Assembly (NCBI GenBank): GCA_023412495.1
Contig: JAEYNP010000016.1
Location: 62,001 to 126,000, forward strand
Length of the DNA: 64,000 nucleotides
Source: Pseudomonadota bacterium
Lineage (GTDB): Bacteria; Desulfobacterota; Desulfobulbia; Desulfobulbales; Desulfocapsaceae
Reading direction: 5' to 3'
The position numbers and the translations under genes are program-made. Under the pieces are notes generated by a model. That model had not been told where the DNA came from and ran no database searches. It was given only the letters and a program-made list of their open reading frames with translations. Positions 26,006 to 37,250 of the stretch are shown piece after piece. Within the stretch, counting starts at the first letter, position 1. Every line of letters starts with the position of its first letter.

Positions 26006-27526
26006 CTAATTCTTTTGATTATGGAGGCCTGAAGCCGCAACGGCTTTGCCGGCCTGGCTCTGCGAAGCGTCGTTCACCTGCGCGATCTGCATCAGGGCAG
26101 TCGGCTCGATCCGCTTGATGAAGGGTTGCGGGAAGATGCCCATCCCCAGGATCAGGAGAATCACCGGCAGGAAGGTCAGCGCCTCGGACACCTTGAGATC
26201 CGGGAATCCTATGGTGCGTTCGTTGGTCTTCTCGAAGAAGACCCGCTGGAACATCCAGAGCATGTAGCAGACCCCGATCACCAGCGAAGTGCCGGCCAGA
26301 AAGCCGATGAAGCCGCTGAACTTGATGGCGCCGAGGATGATGAGGAACTCGCCGATGAAGCCGCTGGTGCCGGGCAGTCCGACGGAGGCCAGCATGGCGA
26401 TGGCGAAGAAGGTGGCGAAGATCGGGGCCCGGTAGGCAATGCCGCCGAGATCCTCGATGTTCCTGGTCTGCATCCTCTCCTCCATCAGGCCGAGGAAGAG
26501 GAACAGCACCCCGGTGCTGGTCGCGTGGGCGGCGATCTGGAAGAGCGTCCCGGTCAACGCCTGAACATTCATGCAGAAGACGCCCAGGGCGATCACGCCC
26601 ATATGAGAGGCCGAGGAGAAGGCGAGCATCCTCTTCATGTCCTTCTGGGCGATGGCGGCAAGGCCGCAGTACATCATGCCGGTGACGCCGGCAAGCGACA
26701 GAAGGACCGCGAAACGGGTGAATTCAAGTTCAAAGACCGGCATCACGAAGCGGATCACGCCGTACACGCCGATCTTGGCCATGATCGCCGAGAGGACGAA
26801 GGTGGTGGCGCTGGGCGCTTCGGTATAGGCGTCCGGCAGCCAGGTATGAAAGGGGAAGAGCGGTATCTTGATGGCAAACGCCACCATGAACATGAGGAAG
26901 GCCAGCACGGCAAAGCCGCCCCCAAGATTGAGCCGGCTCAATTCGACAATGTCGAAGGACCACCGGCCGAATTGGGCATGGTGGGAAACGCCGACATAGA
27001 CCAGCGCGGCCAGCATGAGCAGCGATCCGGCGATGGTATAGATGGTGATCTTGAGCGTGGCCGGCAGCCGGTTCGGGCCGCCGTACAGGCCGATCATGAA
27101 AAAGATCGGCAGCAGCATGATCTCCCAGAAAATGTAGAAGAGCACCAGATCGGTGGCGCATATCGCCCCCGCCATCGATCCCTGGGCGATGAGCAGATTG
27201 GCATAGTAGCCTTTCGAGCGCGGGGCGAAGAGCGTGAAGACCATGGGAAAGAGGATCGAGCCGGCCATGAGCACCAGCAGACTGATCCCGTCGACGCCCA
27301 GGCTGTAGCTGATTCCGAGGGATTCGATCCACGGCCTTTTCTCGACGTACTCCAGGCCGCCGGTGCCGGCAAAGCCGAGAAAGAGCTCGATGCCGAGGAA
27401 CAGCACCGCCACCGAGACGATGAAGCCGGCGATCCGCGCCCCGTGGTTGCTCAGGGGCAGGAGCAGCAGGGCCAGTCCGGCGACGATCGGCAGAAAGATC
27501 ATGAATGAGAGGGCATATTCGAACAT
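26006..27526 (-). CDS. nuoM: NADH-quinone oxidoreductase subunit M
   Basis: This 506-residue antiporter-like membrane subunit of complex I has about 14 helices. Diagnostic segments are GVDGISLLVLMAGSI, the glutamate-bearing DLVLFYIFWEIMLLPIFFMI, IKIPLFPFHTWLPDAYTEAP and FSSASHMGVIALG, which hold the charged residues of a proton channel. The C-terminus has a short polar tail. It sits between nuoL (14-base gap) and nuoN (14-base gap) in canonical order. Confidence 0.95.
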   Translation of the reverse strand: MFEYALSFMIFLPIVAGLALLLLPLSNHGARIAGFIVSVAVLFLGIELFLGFAGTGGLEYVEKRPWIESLGISYSLGVDGISLLVLMAGSILFPMVFTLFAPRSKGYYANLLIAQGSMAGAICATDLVLFYIFWEIMLLPIFFMIGLYGGPNRLPATLKITIYTIAGSLLMLAALVYVGVSHHAQFGRWSFDIVELSRLNLGGGFAVLAFLMFMVAFAIKIPLFPFHTWLPDAYTEAPSATTFVLSAIMAKIGVYGVIRFVMPVFELEFTRFAVLLSLAGVTGMMYCGLAAIAQKDMKRMLAFSSASHMGVIALGVFCMNVQALTGTLFQIAAHATSTGVLFLFLGLMEERMQTRNIEDLGGIAYRAPIFATFFAIAMLASVGLPGTSGFIGEFLIILGAIKFSGFIGFLAGTSLVIGVCYMLWMFQRVFFEKTNERTIGFPDLKVSEALTFLPVILLILGMGIFPQPFIKRIEPTALMQIAQVNDASQSQAGKAVAASGLHNQKN

Positions 27527-27540
27527 TCGTTCACCTCACC

Positions 27541-29454
<1,914 letters not shown>

Positions 29455-29458
29455 GGAA

Positions 29459-29755
29459 TCACCCTTTCAATACACTGAACATGTTGGTGTCCAGCTTGCC
29501 TTTATGCTTGTGCAGCAGAATGACGACGGCGAGTGCCAGCGCCGCTTCCGCGGCGGCCACCGCCATCACCATCATGGCCAGTACATGTCCGTCCATGGTC
29601 TCGTGCAGTCGGGAGAAGGCGAGGAAGGCGAGATTCGCCGCATTGAGCATCAGCTCGATGGACATGAAGACCGTGAACACGTTCCGCCGGGAGACTACGC
29701 CGAGAATTCCCAGGGAAAAGAGAATGACGCTGAGTACGAGAAAATCCTGAATCAC
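29459..29755 (-). CDS. nuoK: NADH-quinone oxidoreductase subunit K
   Basis: This 98-residue, three-helix membrane subunit of complex I contains the conserved glutamates in FMSIELMLNAANLAFLAF and AAAEAALALAVVILLHKHK, which belong to the central proton-transfer axis. Its start overlaps the end of nuoJ by four bases. Length is normal (about 100). Confidence 0.95.
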   Translation of the reverse strand: MIQDFLVLSVILFSLGILGVVSRRNVFTVFMSIELMLNAANLAFLAFSRLHETMDGHVLAMMVMAVAAAEAALALAVVILLHKHKGKLDTNMFSVLKG

Positions 29756-30261
29756 TTGATCATCCTCCTCTTGCCTGCCAGCACGACCGCTCCGACGAGG
29801 GCCACCAGCAGGAGAATCGATACGATTTCAAAGGGCAGCAGCCAGTCCTGGAAAAGCACCAGGCCCACTTCCTTGACTCCGCCGAAACCGTTGCCGACTA
29901 TTGTCGCCTGAGTTTCGGGGATGCCCTTCACCAGCTTGATGAGAAAGCCCGCGATGGGAATGATGGCGACAGTCCCCCCGAGCAGGTAGTAGAACCTGCC
30001 CTTCTCCTCGGGAAGATCATTGTCCTGGATGTTCAGGAACATGATGATAAAGAGGATGAGCGACATGATGGCTCCCGCATAGACGATGAGCTGCAGTACG
30101 AAAATCAGCTTGGCGGAGAGCAGGGCGTAGAGCCCGGCCAGCGAGATCATGGTCACGATGAGACTCATCGCCCCGTTCATCGGATGGCGGAAGAGCACCA
30201 GCCCCAGGGCGCCAAGAACCGACAGCACTGCAAATGCGATAAATAAACCCTCGGCAAACAT
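29752..30261 (-). CDS. nuoJ: NADH-quinone oxidoreductase subunit J
   Basis: This 169-residue subunit has five predicted helices and the typical LFRHPMNGAMSLIVTM, LLSAKLIFVLQLIVYAGAIM and LILFIIMFLNIQ segments. The helix with the pi-bulge in the third segment gates the proton path near the quinone cavity. It starts four bases after the nuoI stop codon region and overlaps nuoK by four bases. Confidence 0.94.
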   Translation of the reverse strand: MFAEGLFIAFAVLSVLGALGLVLFRHPMNGAMSLIVTMISLAGLYALLSAKLIFVLQLIVYAGAIMSLILFIIMFLNIQDNDLPEEKGRFYYLLGGTVAIIPIAGFLIKLVKGIPETQATIVGNGFGGVKEVGLVLFQDWLLPFEIVSILLLVALVGAVVLAGKRRMIK

Positions 30262-30265
30262 GGTA

Positions 30266-30790
30266 TCAGGCGCCCCCTTTTTTGTAGTGGTCTTCGGGAA
30301 AGGCCCCGGGAGTCTTCAGCAACTCATCGAGGCCCATGACGAAGGATTCCCTGTTGTCGTCGGTGACCGAAAAGATTCCGGTATCCATCCGGATGGCATC
30401 CAGCGGGCACGCTTCCACGCAGTAGCCGCAGTAGATGCATTCCAGGAGATCGATGTTGAACTTGACAGGCATCTTCTCGGTCTTGCCGTCAAGTCGCTCC
30501 CCGGCCTCGATCATGATGCAGTTCGAGGGGCAGTTGGTCTGGCACATGAAGCAGGCCACGCACTTGACCGTGCCGTCGGGATGGGTGGTCAGACGATGGC
30601 GGCCCCGCCAGCGCACCGGGATCTCCGGCTTCACCTCGGGGTAATGGCGGACATACAACTTGCGGGTATCGAGAAGGTTTCTGATGAAATGGCCGAAGGT
30701 GGTGGCCATTCCTTTGAAGATTTCGAGGAGATAGAATCGTTCCTGGGGGGTCGATCCTTTCCGCTCGATGGTTTTTATATTTGCACCCAT
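30266..30790 (-). CDS. nuoI: NADH-quinone oxidoreductase subunit I (two [4Fe-4S])
   Basis: This 174-residue peripheral-arm subunit carries clusters N6a and N6b: CVACFMCQTNCPSNC and CIYCGYCVEACPLDA, each followed by CP. They pass electrons toward NuoB. The frame has ATG codons at 30796 and 30790. The ribosome-binding site AAAGGAGG directly abuts the first, leaving no spacing, so the second (MGANIKT) was chosen. It is separated from nuoH by an AT-rich 116-base gap with an inverted repeat, the only sizeable gap inside the operon. Confidence 0.94.
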   Translation of the reverse strand: MGANIKTIERKGSTPQERFYLLEIFKGMATTFGHFIRNLLDTRKLYVRHYPEVKPEIPVRWRGRHRLTTHPDGTVKCVACFMCQTNCPSNCIMIEAGERLDGKTEKMPVKFNIDLLECIYCGYCVEACPLDAIRMDTGIFSVTDDNRESFVMGLDELLKTPGAFPEDHYKKGGA

Positions 30791-30805
30791 TATCATCCTC
30801 CTTTT

Positions 30806-30857
30806 GGGGCCGTTACAAAATAACTAAAAACGACATTTTCATTTTCGTTACGACCCC
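30806..30857 (-). promoter_or_regulatory. Inverted repeat in the nuoH-nuoI gap
   Basis: GGGGCCGTTAC (30806-30816) and GTTACGACCCC (30847-30857) pair at nine of eleven positions around an AT-rich 30-base loop. It lies just upstream of the nuoI ribosome-binding site, in the only long gap of the operon. It could be an mRNA processing or stabilising hairpin, an internal promoter operator, or a remnant of an insertion. Confidence 0.4.
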
Positions 30858-30906
30858 TTATGCCGTTTCGACAAGTATTTGTAATCATAAAATTCTGCAC
30901 AACGGC

Positions 30907-32193
30907 TCAGCTCAACGCCACGACAAAAGCGCTTGTAATGAAGATGTTCAGAAGTGCCAGCGGAAGAAGCACCTGCCATCCCAATTTTTGGAGCTGGTCA
31001 TAGCGGAAACGGGGTAAGGTCCAGCGAACCCAGATGTAGACGAAGATCATCATGGTGACTTTCAAGAGGAAAGTTCCCACCTGGAGCAAGGCCACGAAAA
31101 TGTGAGCCGCCGACCCGCCGGACTCGCTGAAGAGGATGGCCAGGAGGACGAGCTCGAGGAATATCACCAGTGCCCAAAAGCACTTGATGTAGATATTGGC
31201 TTCGAAAACCCGGGGGTCGTTTTCCCGGGGGTAGTGACTGACGTTGTTTCGCCTGATCCAGCCGGCGAAGTAGTGCATGCCGACCGGCAGGAGCACCATG
31301 AGCAGGAAGGCGACAGGCTTGGCGCCCTTGATGAGCGTCGCCGTGGACAGGAAGGGAACCTGATAGCCGCCGAAGAAGAGGGTCACGATGATGGCGCTCG
31401 AGACGAAGAGCGCGACATATTCCCCCATGAAGAAGACGGCGAATTTCATGGCGCTGTATTCGACATGGTAGCCGGCGACGATTTCGCTCTCGCCTTCGGC
31501 CAGGTCGAAGGGCGTCCGGTTGGTTTCGGCGAAGGCGGCGACGATGAAGATAACGAGGCCGAGAGGCTGCAGCACGGCCCCCCACATGGGGATGAAACCG
31601 AACAGCAGCTGCCCCTGGAACTGGGCCATTTCATTGAGATTGACCGTACCGTAGACGATGAGCATGCTGATGATCGCCAGACCCATGGGAATCTCGTAGC
31701 TGATCACCTGCGCCGCCGAACGGAGGCTGCCCAGGATGCCGTACTTGTTGGTCGACGACCAGCCGGCGAGGATGATGCCGTAGACGGCGAAGCCTGCCAG
31801 GGCCAAAAACCAGAGGATGCCGAGGTCGAGGGGGATGCCCTGCATGATGTAGCTCTTGCCGCCCAGCACCAGGGTATCGGCGAAGGGCACGACGGCGAAG
31901 GAGACGAGGGCCGTGAAAAAGACGATGGCCGGGGCCAGGATGAAGTAGAACTTATGCTTGATATGGCCGGAAACGACATCTTCCTTGAAGATGAGCTTCA
32001 CCGCGTCGGCAAGATTCTGCACCAGCCCGGCGGCCCGAAAACCGAGGACATTGGCCCGGTTGGGGCCGGACCGGTCCTGGAAGAAGCCGGCCCCCCTCCT
32101 CTCCATCCACACGCAGACCGCGATGAAGCAGAGCGGGATGAAGGCGGCGAAGGCGACTCGAACGACCAACATGAAGATATCAAGATTTGACAT
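30907..32193 (-). CDS. nuoH: NADH-quinone oxidoreductase subunit H
   Basis: This 428-residue membrane subunit connects the peripheral and membrane arms and lines the quinone tunnel. It has eight helices, the N-terminal MERRGAGFFQDRSGPNR, GYHVEYSAMKFAVFFMGEY and AFAETNRTPFDLAEGESEIV, the conserved acidic loop. The C-terminus is longer than usual (extra helices after RNNVSHYPREN, about 60 residues). The ATG at 32193 overlaps the nuoG end by 14 bases; the open frame runs further upstream inside nuoG but is not family-like. Confidence 0.93.
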   Translation of the reverse strand: MSNLDIFMLVVRVAFAAFIPLCFIAVCVWMERRGAGFFQDRSGPNRANVLGFRAAGLVQNLADAVKLIFKEDVVSGHIKHKFYFILAPAIVFFTALVSFAVVPFADTLVLGGKSYIMQGIPLDLGILWFLALAGFAVYGIILAGWSSTNKYGILGSLRSAAQVISYEIPMGLAIISMLIVYGTVNLNEMAQFQGQLLFGFIPMWGAVLQPLGLVIFIVAAFAETNRTPFDLAEGESEIVAGYHVEYSAMKFAVFFMGEYVALFVSSAIIVTLFFGGYQVPFLSTATLIKGAKPVAFLLMVLLPVGMHYFAGWIRRNNVSHYPRENDPRVFEANIYIKCFWALVIFLELVLLAILFSESGGSAAHIFVALLQVGTFLLKVTMMIFVYIWVRWTLPRFRYDQLQKLGWQVLLPLALLNIFITSAFVVALS

Positions 32194-33724
32194 TGGCAGC
32201 CTCGCTAGCGTTTGAATTACTGTCTGACTGAAGGTCCTGCAGCGCAACGGTGTACTTGTGCAATTCGGCGATCCGCTCCTGCTCGCTCCGCAGCGGGCTG
32301 CCCAGCCGGGCGGCAATCGCCCCGATATCAGCGAGATCTATGTTCTTCGTCACCGCCTTGGCAAAGGACTGCCGGATGTTGTCGCAGTTGATCACGGTGC
32401 CGCCGTATTCGGAAAAAGAAGCGACCGGGATCGCCAGGTCGGCCGATGCGGTCAGCGGGTCGTCGTGGGTGGATACGGCGATGATCCTGGTATCCTTCAG
32501 CAGTTTCTTCAGGTCGGCGTCGGCATAAGAGAGCTGCAGGTTGTTGTTGAAGTTGATCAGGAGCTTTGCCTCCTGGACCGCCTTCTCAAAGTGCTCCCTG
32601 CTGCTGTCGATGCCGAGCAGGGCAAGGCCCGCGCGATTGGCCGACTTGTCGTCCCGGATGAGGAAATCGTCGCCGTCGCCCGCCTTGATATAGCCGTCGC
32701 TGAAGCCCGAGAGCTGCGCCCCGAGTTTTTGGGCGAGCGCCTTGACGCCCGCCATCTGCTCGAGCGTGCAGTTGGGCGAGAGCAGGATGAGGGTTCCCGT
32801 GGACCGCTCGATCTCCCCCGCGGCGGCGGCAATAACATCCTCGAGTGGCCGGGCCTGCCCGCCGATCCGGGCTTCGGTCAGCCGGCCTTCGTTTTCCCTC
32901 TTGTAGCTCAGCCGCCCTTCGTCGCAGATGAAGTAGCCGTTGACCTGGGCATTTAAACGCGGGCGTAAGCGGTAGATGGTATCGTCCTCGTATTTCGGGC
33001 GGTTGTGGTCGATGAAAATATTGCAGCCCTTGGCGCAGCCGTGGCAGATGCCAGGGTCCTTTTTCAGGAACCAGACCCGCTGCCTGAAGCGGAAATCCTT
33101 GCTGGTCATGGCGCCCACCGGGCAGAGATCGACCACATTCAGGGCGTAGCGGTTGTTGAGCGGCCTTCCCGGGAAGATATTGACCCGGGCGTCGTCGGAG
33201 CGGTTGATGATGCCCAGCTCGCCGGTTTTGGTGATCTGGCGGCAGAACCGCACGCAGCGGCCGCAGACCACGCATCGTTCCTGGTCGTGGACCACGCCGC
33301 AGCCGAAATCCATCTTCTTGTTTTTGGCCACGGGGGGAACGGTCATCCGGCTCTCCCGCTGGTCGTAGCCCATGTAGTAGTCCTGGAGCTTGCATTCCCC
33401 GGCCTGGTCGCAGATCGGGCAGTCGATGGGGTGGTTGATCAGCTCGAACTCCATGACGTCGTGCTGGATCTTCCTGATGTGATCGGCGTTCAGCAGAACC
33501 TTCATGCCCGACTGGGCCGGGGTCTTGCACGCCGGCACCAGGGGCGGTCGGCCGTCTTCGATGCCGACCAGGCACATCCGGCAGTTGCCGTCCGCGCCGA
33601 GGGCCGGGTGGTAGCACAGGTGAGGTATCTCGATGCCGACGGCACCGATGGCATCGATCAGGTTTTTGCCCGACTCGACTTCGACCTCGACTCCGTTTAC
33701 GAAAAGTTTAATCATATCAGCCAT
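32180..33724 (-). CDS. nuoG: NADH-quinone oxidoreductase subunit G, short form
   Basis: This 514-residue protein holds the Fe-S core of the NADH-dehydrogenase module. The [2Fe-2S] site N1b is LCYHPALGADGNCRMC with a later VPACKT, the His/Cys region is IDCPICDQAGECKLQ, N4 uses CVVCGRCVRFC and a CPVGAM Cys. A further CHGCAKGCN-type site starts the molybdopterin-like domain. That domain is cut short: E. coli NuoG has about 900 residues. The retained C-terminal half (about 250-500) is poorly conserved and has no cofactor residues visible. The ATG at 33724 lies 14 bases after nuoF and is followed at once by the ferredoxin fold (MIKLFVNGVEVEVESG). Confidence 0.9.
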   Translation of the reverse strand: MADMIKLFVNGVEVEVESGKNLIDAIGAVGIEIPHLCYHPALGADGNCRMCLVGIEDGRPPLVPACKTPAQSGMKVLLNADHIRKIQHDVMEFELINHPIDCPICDQAGECKLQDYYMGYDQRESRMTVPPVAKNKKMDFGCGVVHDQERCVVCGRCVRFCRQITKTGELGIINRSDDARVNIFPGRPLNNRYALNVVDLCPVGAMTSKDFRFRQRVWFLKKDPGICHGCAKGCNIFIDHNRPKYEDDTIYRLRPRLNAQVNGYFICDEGRLSYKRENEGRLTEARIGGQARPLEDVIAAAAGEIERSTGTLILLSPNCTLEQMAGVKALAQKLGAQLSGFSDGYIKAGDGDDFLIRDDKSANRAGLALLGIDSSREHFEKAVQEAKLLINFNNNLQLSYADADLKKLLKDTRIIAVSTHDDPLTASADLAIPVASFSEYGGTVINCDNIRQSFAKAVTKNIDLADIGAIAARLGSPLRSEQERIAELHKYTVALQDLQSDSNSNASEAANVKS

Positions 33725-33738
33725 GGGGTAACCTATTC

Positions 33739-35016
33739 CTAATTGGCCGTGGGCGAGGCGTCCTTGTAAACGTACGCCTCGAACTCGTGCCTGAACTTGT
33801 CCAGGTAACTGCGCACCGGCATGGTGCAGGCGGCCGAGAGAACGCAGACGGTTTTCATTTCGATATTGTCGCAGAGCTCGCGCAGCAGCTTGACATCGTC
33901 CAAAGTGCCGTCGCCGCTCAGGATCTTCTTGACGATCTTCAGCATCCAGCCGAGTCCCTCCCGGCAGGGAGTGCACTGGCCGCAGGACTCGTGGTGGTAG
34001 AAATCGATGAGATTCTTGACGAGCTGCACCACATCCACGGTTTCGTCCAGCACCACGATGCCGCCCGAGCCGAACATGGTCTTGTGGGCTGCCATCGACT
34101 CATAGTCGAGGGTCACGGTCTTGGCCTCCTCGGGGGTCAGCACCGGAGTGGAACTGCCGCCGGGGATGATGCCCTTGAGCTTCCTGCCCTTCCAGACTCC
34201 GCCGGCCACCTTGTCCAGTACCTCGAGCAGGGGCAGGCCCAGGGGCAGTTCATACATGCCCGGTTTTTCGACATGGCCGGAGATGCCGAAGAGGTGGGTG
34301 CCTGAGCTTTTCTCCGTACCGTAGGCCTTGTAGGCGTCGGCGCCGTTTTCGATGATCCAGGGCAGGGAGGCGATACTCTGGACGTTGTTGATGATCGTCG
34401 GGCAGCCGTAGAGACCGGCCACCGCCGGAAATGGCGGCTTGCTGCGGGGCTGGCCTTTCTTGCCCTCGATGGATTCCAGCAGCGCGGTCTCCTCGCCGCA
34501 GACATAGGCGCCGGCCCCGCGATGTACGGTGACGTCGATGCGATAGTCGCGTCCGGCCACTTTCTCTCCCAGGTAGCCCGCCGCGTAGGCCTCGTCGATG
34601 GCCGCCTGCAGGGCCTTCACCTGGGTGGTGTATTCGCCGCGGATGTAGATATAAGTGTCATGGGACCCGATGGCGTAGCTGCAGATGATGATCCCCTCGA
34701 TCAGCATGTGCGGGTCCTTGACGAGGATATAGCGATCCTTGAAGGTCGCCGGTTCGGACTCGTCGGAATTCACCGCCAGATACACCGGCTTGCCGGTATT
34801 CTTGGGCAGAAATCCCCATTTCACGCCCGCCGGGAAACCGGCCCCGCCGCGGCCGCGCAGGCCGCTTCTCTTGACTTCTTCTATGACATCCTCGGGCTTC
34901 ATGGCGAAGAGCTTGTCCAAGGTACCGTAGGCGCCGTGTTTCTTGGCGGTTTTCAGCTTATGGGAATTCTTGATGTCGAACCTGGCACTGAGCAGCTTTA
35001 CTTCCTTTACTTCCAT
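33739..35016 (-). CDS. nuoF: NADH-quinone oxidoreductase subunit F (NADH/FMN)
   Basis: This 425-residue flavoprotein binds NADH and FMN and oxidises NADH. Signatures are LRGRGGAGFPAGVKW for nucleotide binding, VNSDESEPATFKDR, GAGAYVCGEETALLESIEG, and the N3 [4Fe-4S] site SCGQCTPCREG with a later Cys in KTVCVLS. The ATG at 35016 has GGAGGCGCAAGGAT upstream and follows the nuoE stop by 14 bases; upstream codons in the same frame are not family-like. Confidence 0.95.
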   Translation of the reverse strand: MEVKEVKLLSARFDIKNSHKLKTAKKHGAYGTLDKLFAMKPEDVIEEVKRSGLRGRGGAGFPAGVKWGFLPKNTGKPVYLAVNSDESEPATFKDRYILVKDPHMLIEGIIICSYAIGSHDTYIYIRGEYTTQVKALQAAIDEAYAAGYLGEKVAGRDYRIDVTVHRGAGAYVCGEETALLESIEGKKGQPRSKPPFPAVAGLYGCPTIINNVQSIASLPWIIENGADAYKAYGTEKSSGTHLFGISGHVEKPGMYELPLGLPLLEVLDKVAGGVWKGRKLKGIIPGGSSTPVLTPEEAKTVTLDYESMAAHKTMFGSGGIVVLDETVDVVQLVKNLIDFYHHESCGQCTPCREGLGWMLKIVKKILSGDGTLDDVKLLRELCDNIEMKTVCVLSAACTMPVRSYLDKFRHEFEAYVYKDASPTAN

Positions 35017-35030
35017 ATCCTTGCGCCTCC

Positions 35031-35537
35031 TTATTTCAATGTGGCCAAGAGCGCTTTCAGTTTGTCTACGTCCATGTTCTCGTAGAATTCGCCGTTGACC
35101 TGGACGACCGGCGCGGTGCCGCAGTGGCCCAGGCACTCGACTTCCTCCAGGCTGAATTTGCCGTCTTCACTGGCCTTGCCCGGGGTGAGGCCCATTTCGT
35201 TCTTGAGGTAGTCGACGATTTCCTGCTTCCCCCGAAGCCAGCAGGAGAGGGTGCGGCAGATGCAGATATGGTGTTTGCCCGGTGGTTCGAGCTGGTACAT
35301 GGTGTAGAAAGTCACCGCCTCGTAGACCTTGCTGGCGAAGGTGCCGATCCGGTCGGCCACGTAGGCGATGGCTTCCTGGCTGATCCAGCCCTGTTGTTCC
35401 TGGATGAGCCAGAGGGCCGGGAGGATCATCGATTCCCGGGTGGGGTAGCGCCCGACAAGCCTCTCGAATTCAGCATCCCTTTGCTGGTCGTACTGGAACG
35501 GTATTCCAGTCGAAATCAGTTGTGAACGATCGCTCAT
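35031..35537 (-). CDS. nuoE: NADH-quinone oxidoreductase subunit E ([2Fe-2S])
   Basis: This 168-residue thioredoxin-fold subunit carries cluster N1a: CRTLSC (C-x4-C) and ECLGHCG (C-x3-C). The helical N-terminus includes YPTRESMILPALWLIQEQQG, typical of the family. Its ATG overlaps the nuoCD stop codon as ATGA, indicating coupled translation; an ATG 11 codons upstream is less likely. Confidence 0.94.
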   Translation of the reverse strand: MSDRSQLISTGIPFQYDQQRDAEFERLVGRYPTRESMILPALWLIQEQQGWISQEAIAYVADRIGTFASKVYEAVTFYTMYQLEPPGKHHICICRTLSCWLRGKQEIVDYLKNEMGLTPGKASEDGKFSLEEVECLGHCGTAPVVQVNGEFYENMDVDKLKALLATLK

Positions 35538-37249
35538 CTGTCCAACTCCCCGCCGATTATATTGATACAACTCAGGTTGATGACCGCGTCTGCAATCATG
35601 TTACCTTCAACCATTTTATGAAAACCTCCCATGATATAGAAGCACGGCGGCCGCACCTTGAGTTTGTAGGGCTGCCCGGAGCCGTCGGCCACGAAATAAA
35701 AGCCCAGTTCGCCGTTGGCGGCCTCGAACGAGTCATACCATTCGCCGGGCGGCACCTTGACCCCCTCGAAAATCAGCTTGAAATGGTTGGCCAGCCCCTC
35801 GATCTTGCTGTAGACCTCCTGTTTCGGCGGCAGGAAGACCAGCGGATCCTTGACATTGACCGGCCCTTTCGGGATCATCTTCATCGCCTGGCGGACGATG
35901 CCGATCGACTGGAACATCTCCTCGAAGCGGATCATAAAGCGGTCGTAGATATCTCCCTTGGAGCCGACCGGCACGGTAAAGTCAAAGGACTCGTAGTTGT
36001 AGTAGGGGGAGTCCTTGCGCAGGTCGAAGGGCACGCCGCTCGCGCGCAGGGTCGGGCCGGTGAAGCCGTAGCTGAGGGCGGTTTCGGCAGGCAGTACGCA
36101 GACGTTCTGGGTCCGGTCGTGGACGATCCGGTTGGCGGCCACGAGCTTCAGTGAGTCGCCTATGCCTTTTTCGATATCCTGGAGCTGTCTTTCCAAATCA
36201 TCCTCCCAGCCCTCGTAGAAATCGCGGTACATGCCCCCGATCCTGGTGAAGGAGCTGGTGAGGCGGGCGCCGGTGAGGCGGCTGATGAAGTCGTAGGCGG
36301 CTTCCTTTTCGTTGTAGAGGTACCAGTAGTTGGTCAAACCACCCATATCGACCATGGCGGCTGCAAGGCACACCAGGTGGTCGAGCACCCGGTAGAACTC
36401 GGCGAGGATCACCCGCATGAACTTGGCCCGTTCGGTGATCTCGATTCCCAGCCACGACTCGACCGCCTTGACGTAGGCGATGTTGTTGATCATCGACGAG
36501 CAGTAGTTCAGCCGGTCGGTCAGGGGAATCACCTGGTTGTAGGTCCGGTTCTCCGCCGTCTTCTCGAAACCCCGGTGCAGGTAACCGATTTCATTGACGT
36601 TGGCGAGAATGGTCTCGCCGTCCAGAGCGGTGAGAATACGGATGGCGCCGTGGGTCGCGGGGTGCGAGGGGCCGAGGTTCAGGAACATGATCTCGGTGTT
36701 GATATCGTTCATGGTGGTTTCGTCCACCCCGTTTTCCGCGAGCCTCGCTTTGATCTCCTTTTCCAGACTGTCGGTCTGGTAGCAGATCTGGCCTTTGCCG
36801 ATGGGATAGTCCTTGCGCAGGGGATGGCCTTCGAACTGCCAGTGGTTGAGGATCCTCCGCAGGTCGGGATGACCCTGGAATTTCACGCCGTACTGGTCGT
36901 AGGCTTCCCGCTCCCCCCAGATCGCCGAGCCCCACAGGTGCGTGGCGGTGGGGATGCCCCGATCCGGATCGGCCACCGGCGTCCGCACCTGCACCAGGAG
37001 ACCCTCCTGCCAGTTGCGGAGCGTGTAGACCACGGCGAACCGGGTATCCCGCTGCTGCGGGTAGTGGAGGTAATCGACTGCCGTGACATCGACCATGAGG
37101 CCGCAGTTGAAAGCCGGGTCTGTCTTCAGCCGGGCGAGCGTCTTCTCCAGGTTTTCAGGCTGAACGTCGATAACCACCGAATCCAGGACACCCTTGCAGG
37201 TCGCGTCCGGAAAAGCGGCTTGGAATTTTTCTAGAGCCGTAGCATTCAT
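35534..37249 (-). CDS. nuoCD: NADH-quinone oxidoreductase fused subunits C and D
   Basis: This 571-residue protein fuses NuoC (about 1-170, with WGSAIWGEREAYDQYGVKF and HPDLRRILNHWQFEGHPLRK) to NuoD (about 180-571, with LGPSHPATHGAIRI and the final SCINIIGGELDR). The NuoD half forms the quinone pocket with NuoB; the His in the GPSHPATHG loop contacts the quinone. Fused nuoCD is known in enterobacteria and several other groups. The ATG at 37249 follows the nuoB stop codon by one base; a TTG nine bases earlier would overlap it. Confidence 0.95.
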   Translation of the reverse strand: MNATALEKFQAAFPDATCKGVLDSVVIDVQPENLEKTLARLKTDPAFNCGLMVDVTAVDYLHYPQQRDTRFAVVYTLRNWQEGLLVQVRTPVADPDRGIPTATHLWGSAIWGEREAYDQYGVKFQGHPDLRRILNHWQFEGHPLRKDYPIGKGQICYQTDSLEKEIKARLAENGVDETTMNDINTEIMFLNLGPSHPATHGAIRILTALDGETILANVNEIGYLHRGFEKTAENRTYNQVIPLTDRLNYCSSMINNIAYVKAVESWLGIEITERAKFMRVILAEFYRVLDHLVCLAAAMVDMGGLTNYWYLYNEKEAAYDFISRLTGARLTSSFTRIGGMYRDFYEGWEDDLERQLQDIEKGIGDSLKLVAANRIVHDRTQNVCVLPAETALSYGFTGPTLRASGVPFDLRKDSPYYNYESFDFTVPVGSKGDIYDRFMIRFEEMFQSIGIVRQAMKMIPKGPVNVKDPLVFLPPKQEVYSKIEGLANHFKLIFEGVKVPPGEWYDSFEAANGELGFYFVADGSGQPYKLKVRPPCFYIMGGFHKMVEGNMIADAVINLSCINIIGGELDR

Positions 37250-37250
37250 A

